DNA of 64,000 nt, from the NCBI GenBank assembly GCA_963920765.1, contig OY987242.1:24328002-24392001 (forward strand), in the 5' to 3' direction. Position numbers and translations under genes: made by a program. The stretch comes from Ulota crispa (Eukaryota > Streptophyta > Bryopsida > Orthotrichales > Orthotrichaceae). Positions 1 to 12,782 of the stretch are shown here, in pieces (positions within the stretch are counted from its first letter, which is position 1; the number at the start of each line of letters is the position of its first letter). The notes beneath the pieces were generated by a model. That model did no database searches, was not told where the DNA came from, and saw only the letters and a program-made list of their open reading frames with translations.

Positions 1-17
1 ATATGAACTTTATCCTC

Positions 18-353
18 TCATTAGGAAAAATATGGGGCATCAATAAGGCCTTTATAAACAAATCCAGCCCTCCATATGTTGTGTTTCCAATGTGGGGAAC
101 CAGCCCCTGCAAATGGCCCAAAAAAATTAATTTAAAAAAATCCAAAAAACAAAATAAAAAGAAAAGAAAAAAATCTTAGAAAAAAAGAAGAAACTTCTTT
201 TGATTTTTTTTTAATTTAAATTTTTTGAAAAAGTTGACATGGCACCAATAGTGCCACGTCAGCTTGCGCATGATTTTATTGGGAATCGGGTTCCCATGGC
301 TAGGAACCCCTCCAAACTCAGGGCCTTATTGGGGCCCCATATTTTTTCTAATG
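18..353. mobile_element. M1-1, inverted-repeat MITE
   Basis: Left TTAGGAAAAATATGGGG, CAATAAGGCC; right GGCCTTATTGGGG then CCCCATATTTTTTC form about 30 bp inverted ends. It contains CATGGCACCAATAGTGCCA, itself a short palindrome, shared with M1-2. Confidence 0.7.
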
Positions 354-1225
354 ACTTTCCTTGATAAGTGGGCCAACCAATTATTTATGGGGTGTGTTGA
401 AATGCAAGGCCACCTTTTTGAAGAGCATGGGTGGAGATCAAGGAGCTTGAGGGCTGGCCAAAACAAATGGAAAACTTTAAAAGAGCCCAAACCGGTGGAG
501 ATGCTCTAAGGCCAATAGTATGTATAATTAGCTCAAAGGCCATATTTCTCTTTAAGGTATGAGTCTCTAAAAGTGATCATGTTCTAAATGTGTTCCCTAT
601 CTATGAATGAGTGGCATGTTCCTTTAGATATCTATTGTTGTCATTGATGAATTAGGTAGGCTTAATCCCTAAATGCCCAAGGGGTAAGAGCAAAACATAG
701 ATGTATTATAAAAAAATGCTTATGTAACTTTGATGAAGTTTGTTTCAAAAGAGAAAAGAACAACCATGGTGTTTAGTAATTATCCATATAGTCTAACATT
801 CAAAAAAATTGGATTTTTATTTAATGAATTTAGAAGCATTTACCATTTAATATTCACCAAAATTACAAATTTTATGCATAGATTTTAAAATTTGGTATGA
901 TTGGTTAAAAATCAACATTGTATTGTAAACTTTAGAAATGCAATCTTTTCAAAGGAGAGCATCATTAGTTTCCTGAAATAGTAAATTTTACAATACCAAC
1001 AAATATTGAAGTGTTTGTCTTTGAAAATTTCTCCTTGATGGAGTTTAACTTGGATTGACATGATTCAAGTTGAGTTGGAAAGTAGGCTTGATTTTCTATT
1101 ATAGAAAAAAAGCTTTTTTAGAGAAAGTTTTCTCATCTCAGGCAGCCTGCAAAAAACAGGTAGCAACCAAAAAATGGCCACTTGAGCGCTTAGGGATTAA
1201 ATGGCTGATTTATGGAACTACTACA
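354..1225. other. AT-rich DNA, nothing recognised
   Basis: No gene or terminal repeat seen. A short stretch near 625-665 (GTTGTCATTGATGAATTAGGTA) resembles an M3 arm. Confidence 0.4.
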
Positions 1226-2162
1226 TTAACCCCTAAAGGCTTCAACGTTTTTTGGCAACATAGTGATTTTGGGCAGCTCACTACAAATGGATTTTTCATT
1301 ATTTTTCTTTGAAATTTTCACACATGATGTGTCCAAGGAGTAGCTTTAAAGCCCAAAAAATTTCATAACTTTTGACTTCATGGTTCAAAAGTTGTTGCAT
1401 GATATGTAGTTTTCTTTGTTTAGGGGGCAGTCGGGCAGCTCAAAAAGCTTCTTTAAAATCACATTTTTTGATTATTTTTTTTGAAATTAGTTCTTTAGAT
1501 ATGTATATTCTTGGGAAGCTTTGAATCATTCAATTTTCATTAATGAGATGAAAGTTATGAGGAGATTCTATTTGCGGGCAGTTATAGATTCCCTACTCTA
1601 AATAAAACTTTTAAGTCCTATGTTTTACTCAATTTTTAATATTTTGGAAAAAGAATAAAGCCAAAGTATGTAGATTGTTTATTACAACACTTTGAACATT
1701 GAGATTGGAATTTTAGTTTTTCATAATTAAATTCTTAACAATTTAGTGTTTTGTATCATTCTCTACTTCTTTTTATTTACTATTTTTTTCCTATGTGTTG
1801 TACCTTTCCAAATGATTTGAAAATTTTCAAGTGTGTACCTAACTTGCCTTGAAGAATGAATACAAAAAATTACAACCATTTTGAAACTTTTTTCATACAA
1901 ATATGACCTTAAGAAGTGCAGCGGCCCGGATTTTTGTAGGGACAAAAAATGACTTTTTGTCAATTCAAACTCAATCACCTAACAATCCACATGGCAGAAA
2001 TTTCTGAATTTTTTTTGACATCTTTGGATACTAGTGTACTACAAGATCTTACAATTAGATGTGTCCAAAAATAACTTTTATCTAAAATTTGATACTTGCA
2101 CTACAAATGGCAGTTTTGGGACAGTTTTGATGAAAACATAGTCAAAAGCCTTTAGGGGTTAA
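1226..2162. mobile_element. T1, non-autonomous TTAA element
   Basis: Left end TTAACCCCTAAAGGC and right end GCCTTTAGGGGTTAA are exact inverted repeats. The next approximately 50 bp inward are also related (GGGCAGCTCACTACAAATGG near the left end, CACTACAAATGGCAG near the right). No coding frame. TTAA stands at both borders. Confidence 0.85.
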
Positions 2163-3504
2163 TTGACTATTTTGATTATGTTGTCCTAAGAAAAATCTCT
2201 GTTCTTGTCAGTCAATTGGACAAATAAGTAGTAAACCTTCAATTGGTTTGCTATAAAGCTACAGAATACAATTTAATGCATGAACTGCAAAGCTTTTATA
2301 GTAATTTGATTCCCTTTATTTGCTCATAGAGTAGCTAGCTTAAACCTCTATGGCTAATCAAAACCTAAGGAAAAAGTACTTATAGGTTTAAAGATTTAGG
2401 TTCATAATCTTAAAACTTATTTTAGCTTATTTAACTTATATTTTAAGACATCTAATATGGTCTAAGAACTAATTCTATGTCATATACATAGTATGCCTAT
2501 CTTTAGTTGTATTAAAGACCACCTAGAAGCATTGAATAATAGACTATAGAGTCTAGAATGTTGTCAAAAGTATTGCAAATCTAACTTTTTAGTTTTCTTT
2601 AAAAAGATTTTGTAAAGCCTAAAATAAAAATGTGCTACTTTGCTAAGCTTGTAACTTCAGAATTCTCTTGGCAAAGCATATGGTGACTACTTGCATAGGA
2701 ATTTAGAAAACCAAAAAAAAAGAAAAAGTCCAGGGTTCAACATAATATAAAAAGATCTCACCCTTTGTCTAGGGTTTAAATATCTTCACTATTCCTTATC
2801 CAACATTTTGTTATTTTTAAGAATATAATTCAATAGGAGCAAATTTCGACCCTCAAAAATGTAAGGTATAAACCACCAACGTTGTCATATGCCACTTTGG
2901 ATCAAGGATAAAATTAGATCCCTTTTATACAAATTCAACCAACTCGTACAAATTGCTGGTAGCCCCTTTGGTATAAACACTCAAATTGGAGTTTGAAATC
3001 TCTAACCTTGTGAATTACCCCCTTCGGTGTGAAAGTAATCTCTAATAAGGTCTTTATTTTCTTTAGACATTGCATGACTGTGATGATAGGCATGGTGGAC
3101 AAAGGACTATAGGGCCTGACATGGCCATTACAAGGGAAGTGGTTCAGCACTTTAGCCCATGTGACAAACGAATATGTATCAGTGAAAATGAGAAAAATAA
3201 ATACTTAATCGGGGGCTGAGCCAGCCTTTAAATTTTGTTTTTTCGTTGGTTGGTAGCGAGACAGGCACCGAACAATACAAGCATGTAAGAAAAAAATTGG
3301 ACAGAAATGGATAGAATCGACTCCTTGTGCATGTTCATCCATAAAATATACTAATTTTAGTCTTTCTCATTTAAATTTTGGTAAATGTAGTGATTGCTTG
3401 AGGAGGGGATTGACAATTTCATCCATTTTTTCACATGATTATTCTAATGTTACAATAGTCAATCCAAAATCAAGGTAAAATTTAAGCAAAAATTTGCCAA
3501 GAAA
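2163..3504. other. Intergenic, one dispersed block
   Basis: Nothing gene-like. From about 3240 (GTAGCGAGACAGGCACCGAA) to 3504 lies a block that recurs around 21480-22190 and 29455-29712. Each time it ends next to a T-element terminus. Confidence 0.45.
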
Positions 3505-3660
3505 TTAACCCCTAAAAGCCTGTTGTTCCTACAAGGGGACAAAATGGATTTTGGGCAAACTTTTTCTATTGAAAATTTTGTCAAATTATTTAAATTTTAT
3601 TTTTGAAATAGAGTTTTGCAAGGGCTACACGGGCGTATAATTTTTAGTAAGATTGAATTC
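3505..3660. mobile_element. T2, solitary left end of a T element
   Basis: TTAACCCCTAAAAGCC followed by the typical ACAAAATGGATTTTGGGCA subterminal stretch. I find no matching right end before 5 kb, so this is a truncated or decayed copy. The right limit given is only where resemblance fades. Confidence 0.55.
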
Positions 3661-4114
3661 ACAATTCAAAAGCTATGAGTCTTTTATGTGCTCTTTTTGT
3701 ACAAGGGGCAATGCAAGCATGCCAAATTTTGATAATTTCTCTCAAGGGCCACAAATGAAGGCATGAACCTTCATTAGAATATACCAAGAGCAATAGTATA
3801 CTAGCTGAAATCATTTTTGCATTTGATAAATACACTAACATTTGAATAGGAATAGCTATTAGAGATTTGATTTTTTTTCAACTTTTTTTGTGGCGTCAAT
3901 AAAGTTAAACTCTTTCAATTTGCCGTTTGGATTTTTACATTTTTATATTAACACTCAAAAATTGAGGTTGCAAAAGCCCAAACGTTATGGACATTTCAAG
4001 CGCATGCTTGCAATGCAAGGCCATGTAGGGTGTGTTCCATGTCTTTGATGAATTTAAAAATTGGTGGAGATATGCCAACATGATTTAGAGCATGTTGATT
4101 GACTCTCTAGAACA

Positions 4115-4350
4115 CCCTTATTAAATTCTTGTTCCTTAAGGGGGTTTTTTTAGCATGGAAAATATGCATGTATATGGATATTTCCTGCATATCCACTGAA
4201 TCAAATCTCATAAATTCATCACCAATTTTTTGCAATCAATTATCATGTAAAACCATGAATTTCTTACAAAATAATTCACCAAAAATGGAGTTTTGGTTTT
4301 TAGGAACTAATATTTTGGTTTGCTTGATTGGGGTTGCATAAGAATCCAAT
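4115..4350. mobile_element. M6 single arm fragment
   Basis: TTAAGGGGGTTTTTTTAGCAT followed by a stretch resembling M6 arms (CCACTGAATCAAATCTCA, ATGTAAAACCATG). Only one arm is present. Confidence 0.55.
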
Positions 4351-5139
4351 ATCAGTGATGCAAGACAACAAAATTACTAATTCTAATCTATATTATACAA
4401 AGTTCCTTGATTGACACAACAAGGTGTTTGTATACTTGATGTACCCCACTACACATAAGTTAGCAACATCCATAATAGTGAGTTTAAGGAGTTTATGATA
4501 TTAAGCCCAATCAAATAAACTTGAAAATAATATTCCTAGATTAGCAAGAGGGAATCAAAAATATAGCATCAATTTGAAAGTTCCAATTTTAAGCATTTGT
4601 TCACAAAGATTTAGTCCTAAATCACTAAAATTGTATAGTTGTGTGTAGGAGATGTCTATAGTGTGCTCATACCTTCATAATACCAACTTGAGGAGTTCTT
4701 AAATAGTGAGATGGGCCACTCAAAACCGTCATGCCAATCACCCATAACCATCACTTTGTCACACATAACCACCACTTTGTCACCCATAACTATTACGGAG
4801 TATTATTTTTAATTGTCAATGATTGACATCACAAAAACAAGTAGGTGTTGGGGATGGAGACAGTAATAATGAGGGGTGCTGCTACCTTATGCTGATGTAG
4901 GTCCAAAGTGGAAAGCTCAAGTTTTTTTCCAAATACGTGTACTAATATTCATTTGCCCCTATTTTGTTGTTGTTTAATTGTATCCTTTGCTGGAGTTCAA
5001 GCTTGAAGTAGGGTCTTTGAATCCAAATGTGAATTTAAAATTCCCAAATTCAATCTTCTAATAGTAAATATCTAAACTCTCACATTTTTGGCACGTGAAA
5101 ATCAGTGGTTTTTCACCTAGGCCCCACATTAGCGTATGT

Positions 5140-6015
5140 ACAGTGGCCTTGCTCTGATTTTGTTCACCCTATTTCATTGTTCCAAAACCTTCACATTTCA
5201 TAGAGTAAAATAAGCATTTTAGTATCTTGTATAACTAGTTTTCTTTTCTTACTCAATCCCAATCAAGCATACCAAACTTTCAGTTTCAAAAAACCAGAAT
5301 CCTATTTTTAGTTAAGTATTTTACATAATATTCATGGTTTTACATGATAATTGATTTTCAAAAATTGGTGATGAGTTTTTGAGATTTGATTACACGGGTA
5401 TGTGGGAAACATCAATACGCACATGTTTCCTTCAAACAAGCATCTCCAAAAAAACTTACAATTCCTTCTATGTAGATTTTAATGTTGGAGTGTTTACAAC
5501 CAAATCTTACAAAGTAGATATTTCTTTATGATAATCAGATTTTTTTTATTTGAATTATACAATGTGATTGGGTTGGAATCTTTGAGCACAATAATATGGT
5601 TGTTTTGCTAAAGCTAGTTAAAAAAATACAAATATCTATTTTATAAGATTTGATCATGATTGCTCCAACATTAAAATCTACATAGAAGGAATTGTAGATT
5701 TTTTTGGAGATGCTTGTTTGAAGGAAACATGTGCGTATTGATGTTTCCCACATACCCGTGTAATCAAATCTCAAAAACTCATCACCAATTTTTGAAAATC
5801 AATTATCATGTAAAACCATGAATATTATGTAAAATAATTCACTAAAAATAGGATTTTGGTTTTTTGAAACTGAAAGTTTGATATGCGTGATTGGGATTGA
5901 GTAAGAATAAAAAACTAGTGATTCAAGATACTAAAATGAAAATTTTATTCTATAAAATGTGAAGGTTTTGGAACGGTGAAATAGGGTAATCAAAAACATA
6001 GCAAGGCCATTGTAT
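5140..6015. mobile_element. M6-1, fold-back element
   Basis: Two arms of about 400 bp in inverted orientation around about 5575 (e.g. AGATGCTTGTTTGAAGGAAA and its complement). Ends GGCCTTGCT and AGCAAGGCC. No coding content. Confidence 0.75.
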
Positions 6016-6572
6016 AGTACCCTTACATAATGATAGGTAATCCATGTTTTGGCATTCCAAACAAGTTTGTGTAACAAAAAATATAAATGGTATTTCAATC
6101 TCATATTGTTGGTATATGATTCTCATGCAATTCCAATCAACCATACCAAATTTTGGTTACGAAAAACCAAAATCCTATTTTTGGTAAATTGTTTTGTGTC
6201 AAAATCATGGTTTTACAAGAAAGTTGATTAAAACACATTGGTGATGAATTTTTGAGATTTGATTGCATGAATATGTAGGAAACATTCATACGCACATTTT
6301 CCCTTCTAAAAAGAACCCCCTTAAGTAACAAAATTATGATCAACAAAGAGTTCAGTGTGGGGTGTGGTAGGACCAAATTTGTAAAGCAAATATTTCTTTA
6401 TGATAATCAATTTTTGTTATTTGATTCATACACTGTGACTAAATTTGTACCTTTGAACATGACAATATATTTACTTAACCAAAAACTAGTCAAAAAATAG
6501 AAATATCTACTTTACAAATTTTGGTTCTACCACACCCCACATTGAACTCTTTGTTGATCATGATCTTGTTAC

Positions 6573-7825
6573 TTAACCCCTAAACCACAAAATTTTGTTC
6601 AACTGTCAGTTGAAAGTTTGGGTAGGTTCCTATGAAGTCAATTACTGGTAGATGTTTTTGAAGTTTGGAGACGAGGTGCACACAATTAATACCTTTGTGT
6701 GAAAAAAAACCCCCAAATCAGATACTTGAACAAAAAGTTATGCTACCCAAAAGAATTTGGGCACTTTAGGCAGTTTGGGCATCTTTGGAGAATCTTATGC
6801 TAGAACTTTCATCAACTTTTGAAACTTGGCATGTATGTTACTAATAAAATATGGTATACAATTGTCAAAATAAAATTGAGCTTACAAATCACAATCTAAG
6901 AGGAGTCAAACTTTGTGAACTATGTTTGGGTAGTTTCAAGAAACAATAGTGTCTTCTAACTTTAAGCCATGTTATCTTGCATTTCATAAATTCAAAGTTC
7001 TTGGAACTCTTTTTGCATATTCCATATGTTTGCCTCTAACCTTTTATTGTTCAAAATTAAAACTGTTTAGGAAAATTTCAGCCCTCAATAAGGCCTTTAT
7101 AAATTTTGTTCCTGATGTGGGAACTAGCCTTGAACTAGTCTTGCTAATTGCCCCATAAAAATAAATTAAAAGAAAAAGAAAAAGCAAAAGAAAAAGAAAA
7201 TTTAGAAAAAACTTTAGAAACTTTTTTGATTTTTTTTAATTAATAAAATGACATGGCACTAATGGTGCCACGTCAAATTGCGCATGTGCAAAGTTGGTGT
7301 AATGTGCCCAAAGGTTTCCATGCTTGGTAACTCAGGGCCTTATTGAGGGCCCAAATTTTTTCTGATGGCAAAGATTTCCTCTTTGCACAAGAAATCATGA
7401 AAATATGACTACTATATTGCCAATTCACTGAACCCCCTTGCATTGCAAGGTGATTTAGACTAAGCTATATTCTTTATTTGCTTCTGAAATTTTCATGAGT
7501 GAACCTAACATTAAACACTGATGAATGGTCAGTAGTCTTGTTTTGTGTGAAGCAAAAATTTCACTTCAGGAGGGCTCAAAGTCTCTTGACCTTGTTTTGC
7601 AAGAACATTAAAATGGTGTTTTTCTCACTTCAAACATTATAACCTTACAATCTACATGGTCAAATGGACTAAATGTTTTTTGCACATTGCCTTACTTGTA
7701 TATTACACTTTTTTATGGTTTAAACTAAAAAAAATGTGTTTATTTTTAATTTTAAACAAACCTTCAAAAATTGGTAGTTTTGGTCTTATTTTCCTTTGCA
7801 ACACCCTTTGGGCTTTACGGGTTAA
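6573..7825. mobile_element. T3, TTAA element nested in a fold-back element
   Basis: TTAACCCCTAAACC at the left, GGCTTTACGGGTTAA at the right, inside the right arm of fold-back M6-2. Its interior is a diverged copy of T6 (e.g. both carry ATGTTACCC or ATGCTACCC followed by AAAAGAATTTGGGCA). An M1 element (7065-7368) is inserted in it. Confidence 0.85.
7065..7368. mobile_element. M1-2, MITE inside T3
   Basis: Same ends as M1-1 (CAATAAGGCC, GGCCTTATTGAGGGCCC) and the same internal CATGGCAC...GTGCCACG motif. It is absent from the sister element T6. Confidence 0.7.
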
Positions 7826-8296
7826 GGATTGTCTTTTTAGAAGGGAAAAGGTACGTATGGATGTTTCCTACATATCCATGCAATCAAATCTCAAAAATTC
7901 ATCACCAATGTGTTTTAATCAACTTTCTTGTAAAACCATGATTTTGACACAAAACAATTTACCAAAAATAGAATTTTGGTTTTTTGTAACCAAAATTTAG
8001 TATGGTTGATTGGAATTGCATGAGAATCATATACCAACAATATGAGATTGAAATACCATTTATATTTTTTGTTACACAAACTTGTTTGGAATGCCAAAAC
8101 ATGGATTAAGTATCATTGTGTAAGAGTACTATACAATACGCTGAGTTCTAGTGATCCCAAATATGATTTTCACTTTAAGCACAAGTGGCTAAAAACACTG
8201 TTAAAAAGTTAACTTTTTCAAATTTAACACTAGAAAATTGATATTTTTTTAGTTGCATGAAATTTTTGTTAGCAATCTTGAAAATTTTAGCTAGTT

Positions 8297-9156
8297 TAAC
8301 CCCTAAAGGACTTGATCCATTTTGAAATGGTCAAACTTCATGTCTAAGCTCAATTTTGCCTTTAAAAGTGTATTTAAACAAAAATATTATATTTTTATTG
8401 CTTGGAACTATGAATAATATATCATTACAAGAAACTTCAATTTGTTTCATGAAAAATTGTAATTGTTATAAACAAATTTCAAAAAATGAACATAAATAAG
8501 TTAAAATAGCAAAAAAAGTCCAAATTACTTGATTTTTTTTAAAGAGGTAAAAGCAGCATTAAAGATTAGTGCAAAAAAATTCCAATTGGTTATTTTATTT
8601 TTTACATCCAAAACAATCACAACAAAGTATTCAAAGTCAAATTTGACTATCAAACCAAATTTATCCTTAAATTTAATTAATTATAAAATTTTGATATTTT
8701 TTGCTAGAAGATACATTCATTTTCTATTTAATTTATTTTCTTTGATAAATTTGATGGAAAATTCAAATTATTGTGATTTTTAAAGCTAAATGTGGAAATA
8801 AAATCATATCAATTAAAATATATATTAAAAAAATCTTTAATTTTTACCATAAATGAACGGTAAAATGAAAAACATAGTTGTATAGTTTAAACTTAAAATG
8901 CACTCAAAGAGTAGAAAATATGAATGAAAAACAGACCATATTGTGTTATGTGGATTTTAACACTTGGAGCTTTCAATGGCAATAACTCTATTGGTTTTTG
9001 ACATTTTTCAAAAAAATTGAATGGAATAGAAAGGAAACTTGTCAAGCTTTGATTTCTTAATTTGAACCATGTACCAAAAAATGACATTTTGAAACTTACA
9101 ATCAAGGTTGACCAAGGTGCATCCACTTTTTGGATGCATGGACCTTTAAGGGTTAA
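8297..9156. mobile_element. T4, TTAA element
   Basis: Ends TTAACCCCTAAAGGA and CCTTTAAGGGTTAA, flanked by TTAA on both sides, about 860 bp, very AT-rich, no gene. Confidence 0.75.
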
Positions 9157-10582
9157 ACAACGCTATCGAGTCCTATTCAGGGAGTTGAAGTGCTCTATGT
9201 CATGTTTTCTAAATAAAACTTCATAACAAGCTCAAGTGGCAAAATAAATTAGTACGTAAATTATTTTAAGAGAAGATATAAAAATGCCCCTCAATTATAC
9301 TGAAATATTTAGTATTTCTTTGGTTTTTGTGTATGAATATCAATTTTGTCTTTGTCAATCTTTGAGAATATCAAAAACATTCCTAGTTTTTTTGTGCCTT
9401 TTTATTACAAATTTTATACATCAATTTAATTTGCACCAAAGACATTTTTGCATTTGCAACAAAGACGTTGGCAAAGAACAGTGTGTTATTCAATGAAATC
9501 AATGCAATAACTTTGGTAACAATAGACTTATATGCAAAAGCCTTGTATAGAGCTTGAAGAGCTTGTCTCTAAGGTTTGACTTGCATTCACTGCACATCTA
9601 TTTGTTGTAATATCTATTGTCATCTTGATATTTACAAAAATATACACTAAAGAAGCGCAAGAGGTGTAAGGATATTTATGATATTCTCATGGACAACTAG
9701 GGATGTAATTGATGTTTTTACACAAAATCAAAGGAATTTTTGACAGTTCATATAATGTATGGGTATGTTTGATATTTTCAAATAATTGGGGACATTCTTG
9801 GTATTTTTCCTTTTTTTAAAATTTTAGTTTCACCATTGACAAAGTAGCACCCTCAAATGCTAACAAACAACTAGATTGAACCATCCAGGTGGGCATCTTC
9901 ATCCATATACCTAGCTATATTTAATAGGTTTCATCCAACTGGTGACAAAACTTTAGAGGGATTTGTCAATTTTCATCAATTTTAAGCTGGCATAGCCACT
10001 ACAGACAGAAAGACACATGTAATTTGTACTTTAGCATTAAGACTTGGAGTTCGGTCTCCACTGCTTTGTCACTACTAATTTTCAGATAATGCCCGAGATG
10101 GTACAAGCTTTTGTTCACAACATTGTGGAGGTCTTTTTAGACCATGCTACTGATGCTAGAGCTCATAAAACGACTCAAATCCTTTGACTATGGAGGAATC
10201 ATTTCCTTTCATATTGAGAGAACCTATTTGATGTGCAACTGCATCTTCTTGTCTTTTTAATGATGGCAAGGGGTTAGTGTGAATGTAATGGGAGCTTCTT
10301 AGAAAGGTGGAGGCGCTACTACACGTGACCCGCTCCATGTCACTTTGTAACACTTTTCACATTTAGTTTACAATAAAAGCAATAGAGTTGCTCTAAGAGC
10401 AGTTCCACCTCTTTCATTGGAAAGAGAACGCAACAAGTGTTTTGGAGAGCCACAAAGCAAGTCAATTGCAGTAGAAATTCCACTCATTCCAAAACAACCC
10501 CATTGCATTCACACTAGCATCTTGCCTCTTACCGTGGTCAACATCCTTTCTGCTTCTTCTCTCTAACTCCTTTCAACTATAT
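9157..10582. other. Intergenic, nothing recognised
   Basis: AT-rich, no terminal repeats or coding pattern I could support. Confidence 0.4.
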
Positions 10583-11682
10583 TTAACCCCTAAAAGCCCA
10601 AGTAGTGTTTTTTGGCAACATAGCAATTTTGGGCAGCTCACTACAAATGGAGTTTTCATTTTTTTTCTTTGAGATTTTCACACATGATGTGTTCAAGGAG
10701 TAGCTTTAAAGTCCAACAACTTTCATGACTTTTGATTACATGGCTCAAAAGTTGTTGCATGATATGTTTTTTTCTTTGAGATTTTCACACATGATGTGTT
10801 CAAGGAGTAGCTTTAAAGTCCAACAACTTTCATGACTTTTGATTACATGGCTCAAAAGTTGTTGCATGATATGTTGTTTTCTTTGTTTGGCAGGCAGTCT
10901 AGGCAAATCAAAAAACTTCTTTAAAAATTTACATTTTTTTAATTTTTTTTTAAAAATCTGTTCTTTAGATTTATGTATACGTGAATTTTGAAAAGCTTTG
11001 AATCATAAAATTCCAATTTATGAGGTGAAAGTTATGAGATGTTTTAGTTTGTGGGTACGTGTGGTTTTAGAGAGACTCCATACCTACCCACAAACTAAAA
11101 CTTCTCATAACTTTCACCTCATAAATTGGAATTTTATGATTCAAAGCTTTTCACATATACATAAATCTAAAGAACCAATCTTAAAAAAAAAATCAAAAAA
11201 ATGTAAATTTTAAAGAAGTTTTTTGATTTGCCTAGACTGCCTGCCAAACAAAGAAAACAACATATCATGCAACAACTTTTGAGCCATGTAGCCAAAAGTC
11301 ATGAAAGTTGTTGGACTTTAAAGCTATTCCTTGAACACATCATGTTTGAAAATCTCAAAGAAAAAAAATGAAAACTCCATTTGTAGTAAGCTGCCCAAAA
11401 TTGCTATGTTGCCAAAAAACACTACTAACACTAGTAGAAAATTCAGCACAAAATCAACAGAATTTCAACCAAAAACAGTTGATTTTTTCTGTGAATTTGG
11501 TCAAGTTGATTTGGGTACTTTTCTGTTGATTTTCTGTTGATTATTTACAATTTTTTGTTAATTTGTTGTTGATTTCTATTACGTATTTTATGTTGTTCAA
11601 TTCTATTTCTTTTCATTTTTAAATTATTATTTTCATAGAATTTGTTTTTATTTTATGAAAATGTGAAATTTTTAGGGAACGG

Positions 11683-11772
11683 GCAGCTGCCCAAATTTTT
11701 GGGCAGCTACCCAAGCCCCCAGACAGCTGCCCAAACTTTTGGGCAACTGCCCGAGCCTCCAAGCAGCTGTTG
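11683..11772. repeat. GGGCAGCTGCCC palindromic repeats
   Basis: Four to five partly degenerate copies of GGGCAGCTGCCCAA in about 90 bp, each a self-complementary 12-mer containing CAGCTG. No match to this array is seen in CACTA-like element 2. Confidence 0.7.
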
Positions 11773-11777
11773 GTAGT

Positions 11778-11850
11778 GGTAGTGGGGTTTGAACCCTCCA
11801 CCTCTCCTCTCACACTCCACAACCTTAGCACATTCTCAAAACCATTAGAG
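11778..11850 (-). other. Diverged tRNA-like block in CACTA-like element 1
   Basis: The minus strand carries GGGTTCAAACCCC (B-box-like), with a weak CTAATGGTTT A-box-like motif upstream, at the same relative position as in element 2. Confidence 0.35.
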
Positions 11851-12370
11851 AATGTGCAAATGCACATACACACATGGGTATCTTGATTCTATTTGTACAT
11901 TAAATGTTCATGTCTTTAGTAATCCAGTAGACTTTGGAGGCTATTTCCGCCCATTAAAGGACTTTTTTTCAAAAAACTTAGAACTACAAATAGTTGGTAA
12001 ATGTAATTTTCTTTCACCTCCAATTTTTTTTTTTAGATTTCAATCTTTTTATCAAAAGTTATGAGCTAAAATTAGAGAAGGTGTTTGGAAATTTTAAATA
12101 AATTGTTTATTTCCATCCTTTTGATTTTGTTTATAAATTTTTTTTGGAATTCACAAATCTCATAAGGATTGTTGCAGGCAAAAGTTGGATTCATTAATAA
12201 TTATTATTTAGTGCTAGTTTTTTTGTAAAAAGAACCTTATTTTGTTAAAATAGCCTCTATAGTTTGATAGCTTCAAATAATATGAAGTCGTGAAAAGTTA
12301 CGGAATTAAAACCTTGCAATTATAAAATCAAAATTCTATTGACTTTTGAATAGTTTTGAATATTTTTTAA

Positions 12371-12782
12371 GGGCATTAATATGTGAACCACACCCTTTGA
12401 ACTACTGTACTACACCCTCGGGGTAGATTTTAGATTTCTACCATCAAAAATTTGAGTTTGAGAATTTTAAATTCAAATTTGGACTTAGAGACTATGATAT
12501 TGTCAAGGACCATAAAAGAAATTGCAATTCAACAACACCCAATGAAAAAGCTTATCTTTTTTTACAAACAAAAGTAAAATTAACAATTTTCTCCCTAACT
12601 AAACTTTTTCATTGGGTGTTGTTGAATTGCAACTTTTTTTATGGTTCTAGACAATACCATGGTCTCTAAGCCCAAATTTGAATTCAAAATTTTCAAATTT
12701 AGCTTTTTGATGGTAGAAATCTAAAATTTACCCCGTGGTGTGGTATAGTAATTGGAAGGGTGTGGTACACATATCAATTCCC
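12371..12782. mobile_element. M5-1, palindromic MITE inside CACTA-like element 1
   Basis: Starts GGGCATTAATATGTG and ends CACATATCAATTCCC. The arms are inverted copies around about 12570 (CAACAACACCCAATG and complement). Confidence 0.8.

Larger units (their letters stand above)
6012..8141. mobile_element. M6-2, fold-back element interrupted by T3
   Basis: Left arm 6012-6445, right arm 6465-6572 continued at 7826-8141. Ends GTATAGTACCC and GAGTACTATAC. The arms match base for base over long stretches (e.g. GGAATGCCAAAACATGG and complement). Confidence 0.8.

Noticed and set aside
5535..6376. Several 60-80 codon frames repeated in both orientations (also at 7656-8097)
   Set aside because: They are mirror translations of the fold-back M6 arms, not genes.
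10583..11425. Long inverted repeats as a CRISPR-like or microRNA locus
   Set aside because: There is no regular spacer pattern, and the palindrome is the whole body of a transposon-like element with matching ends; a microRNA role has no sequence support here.
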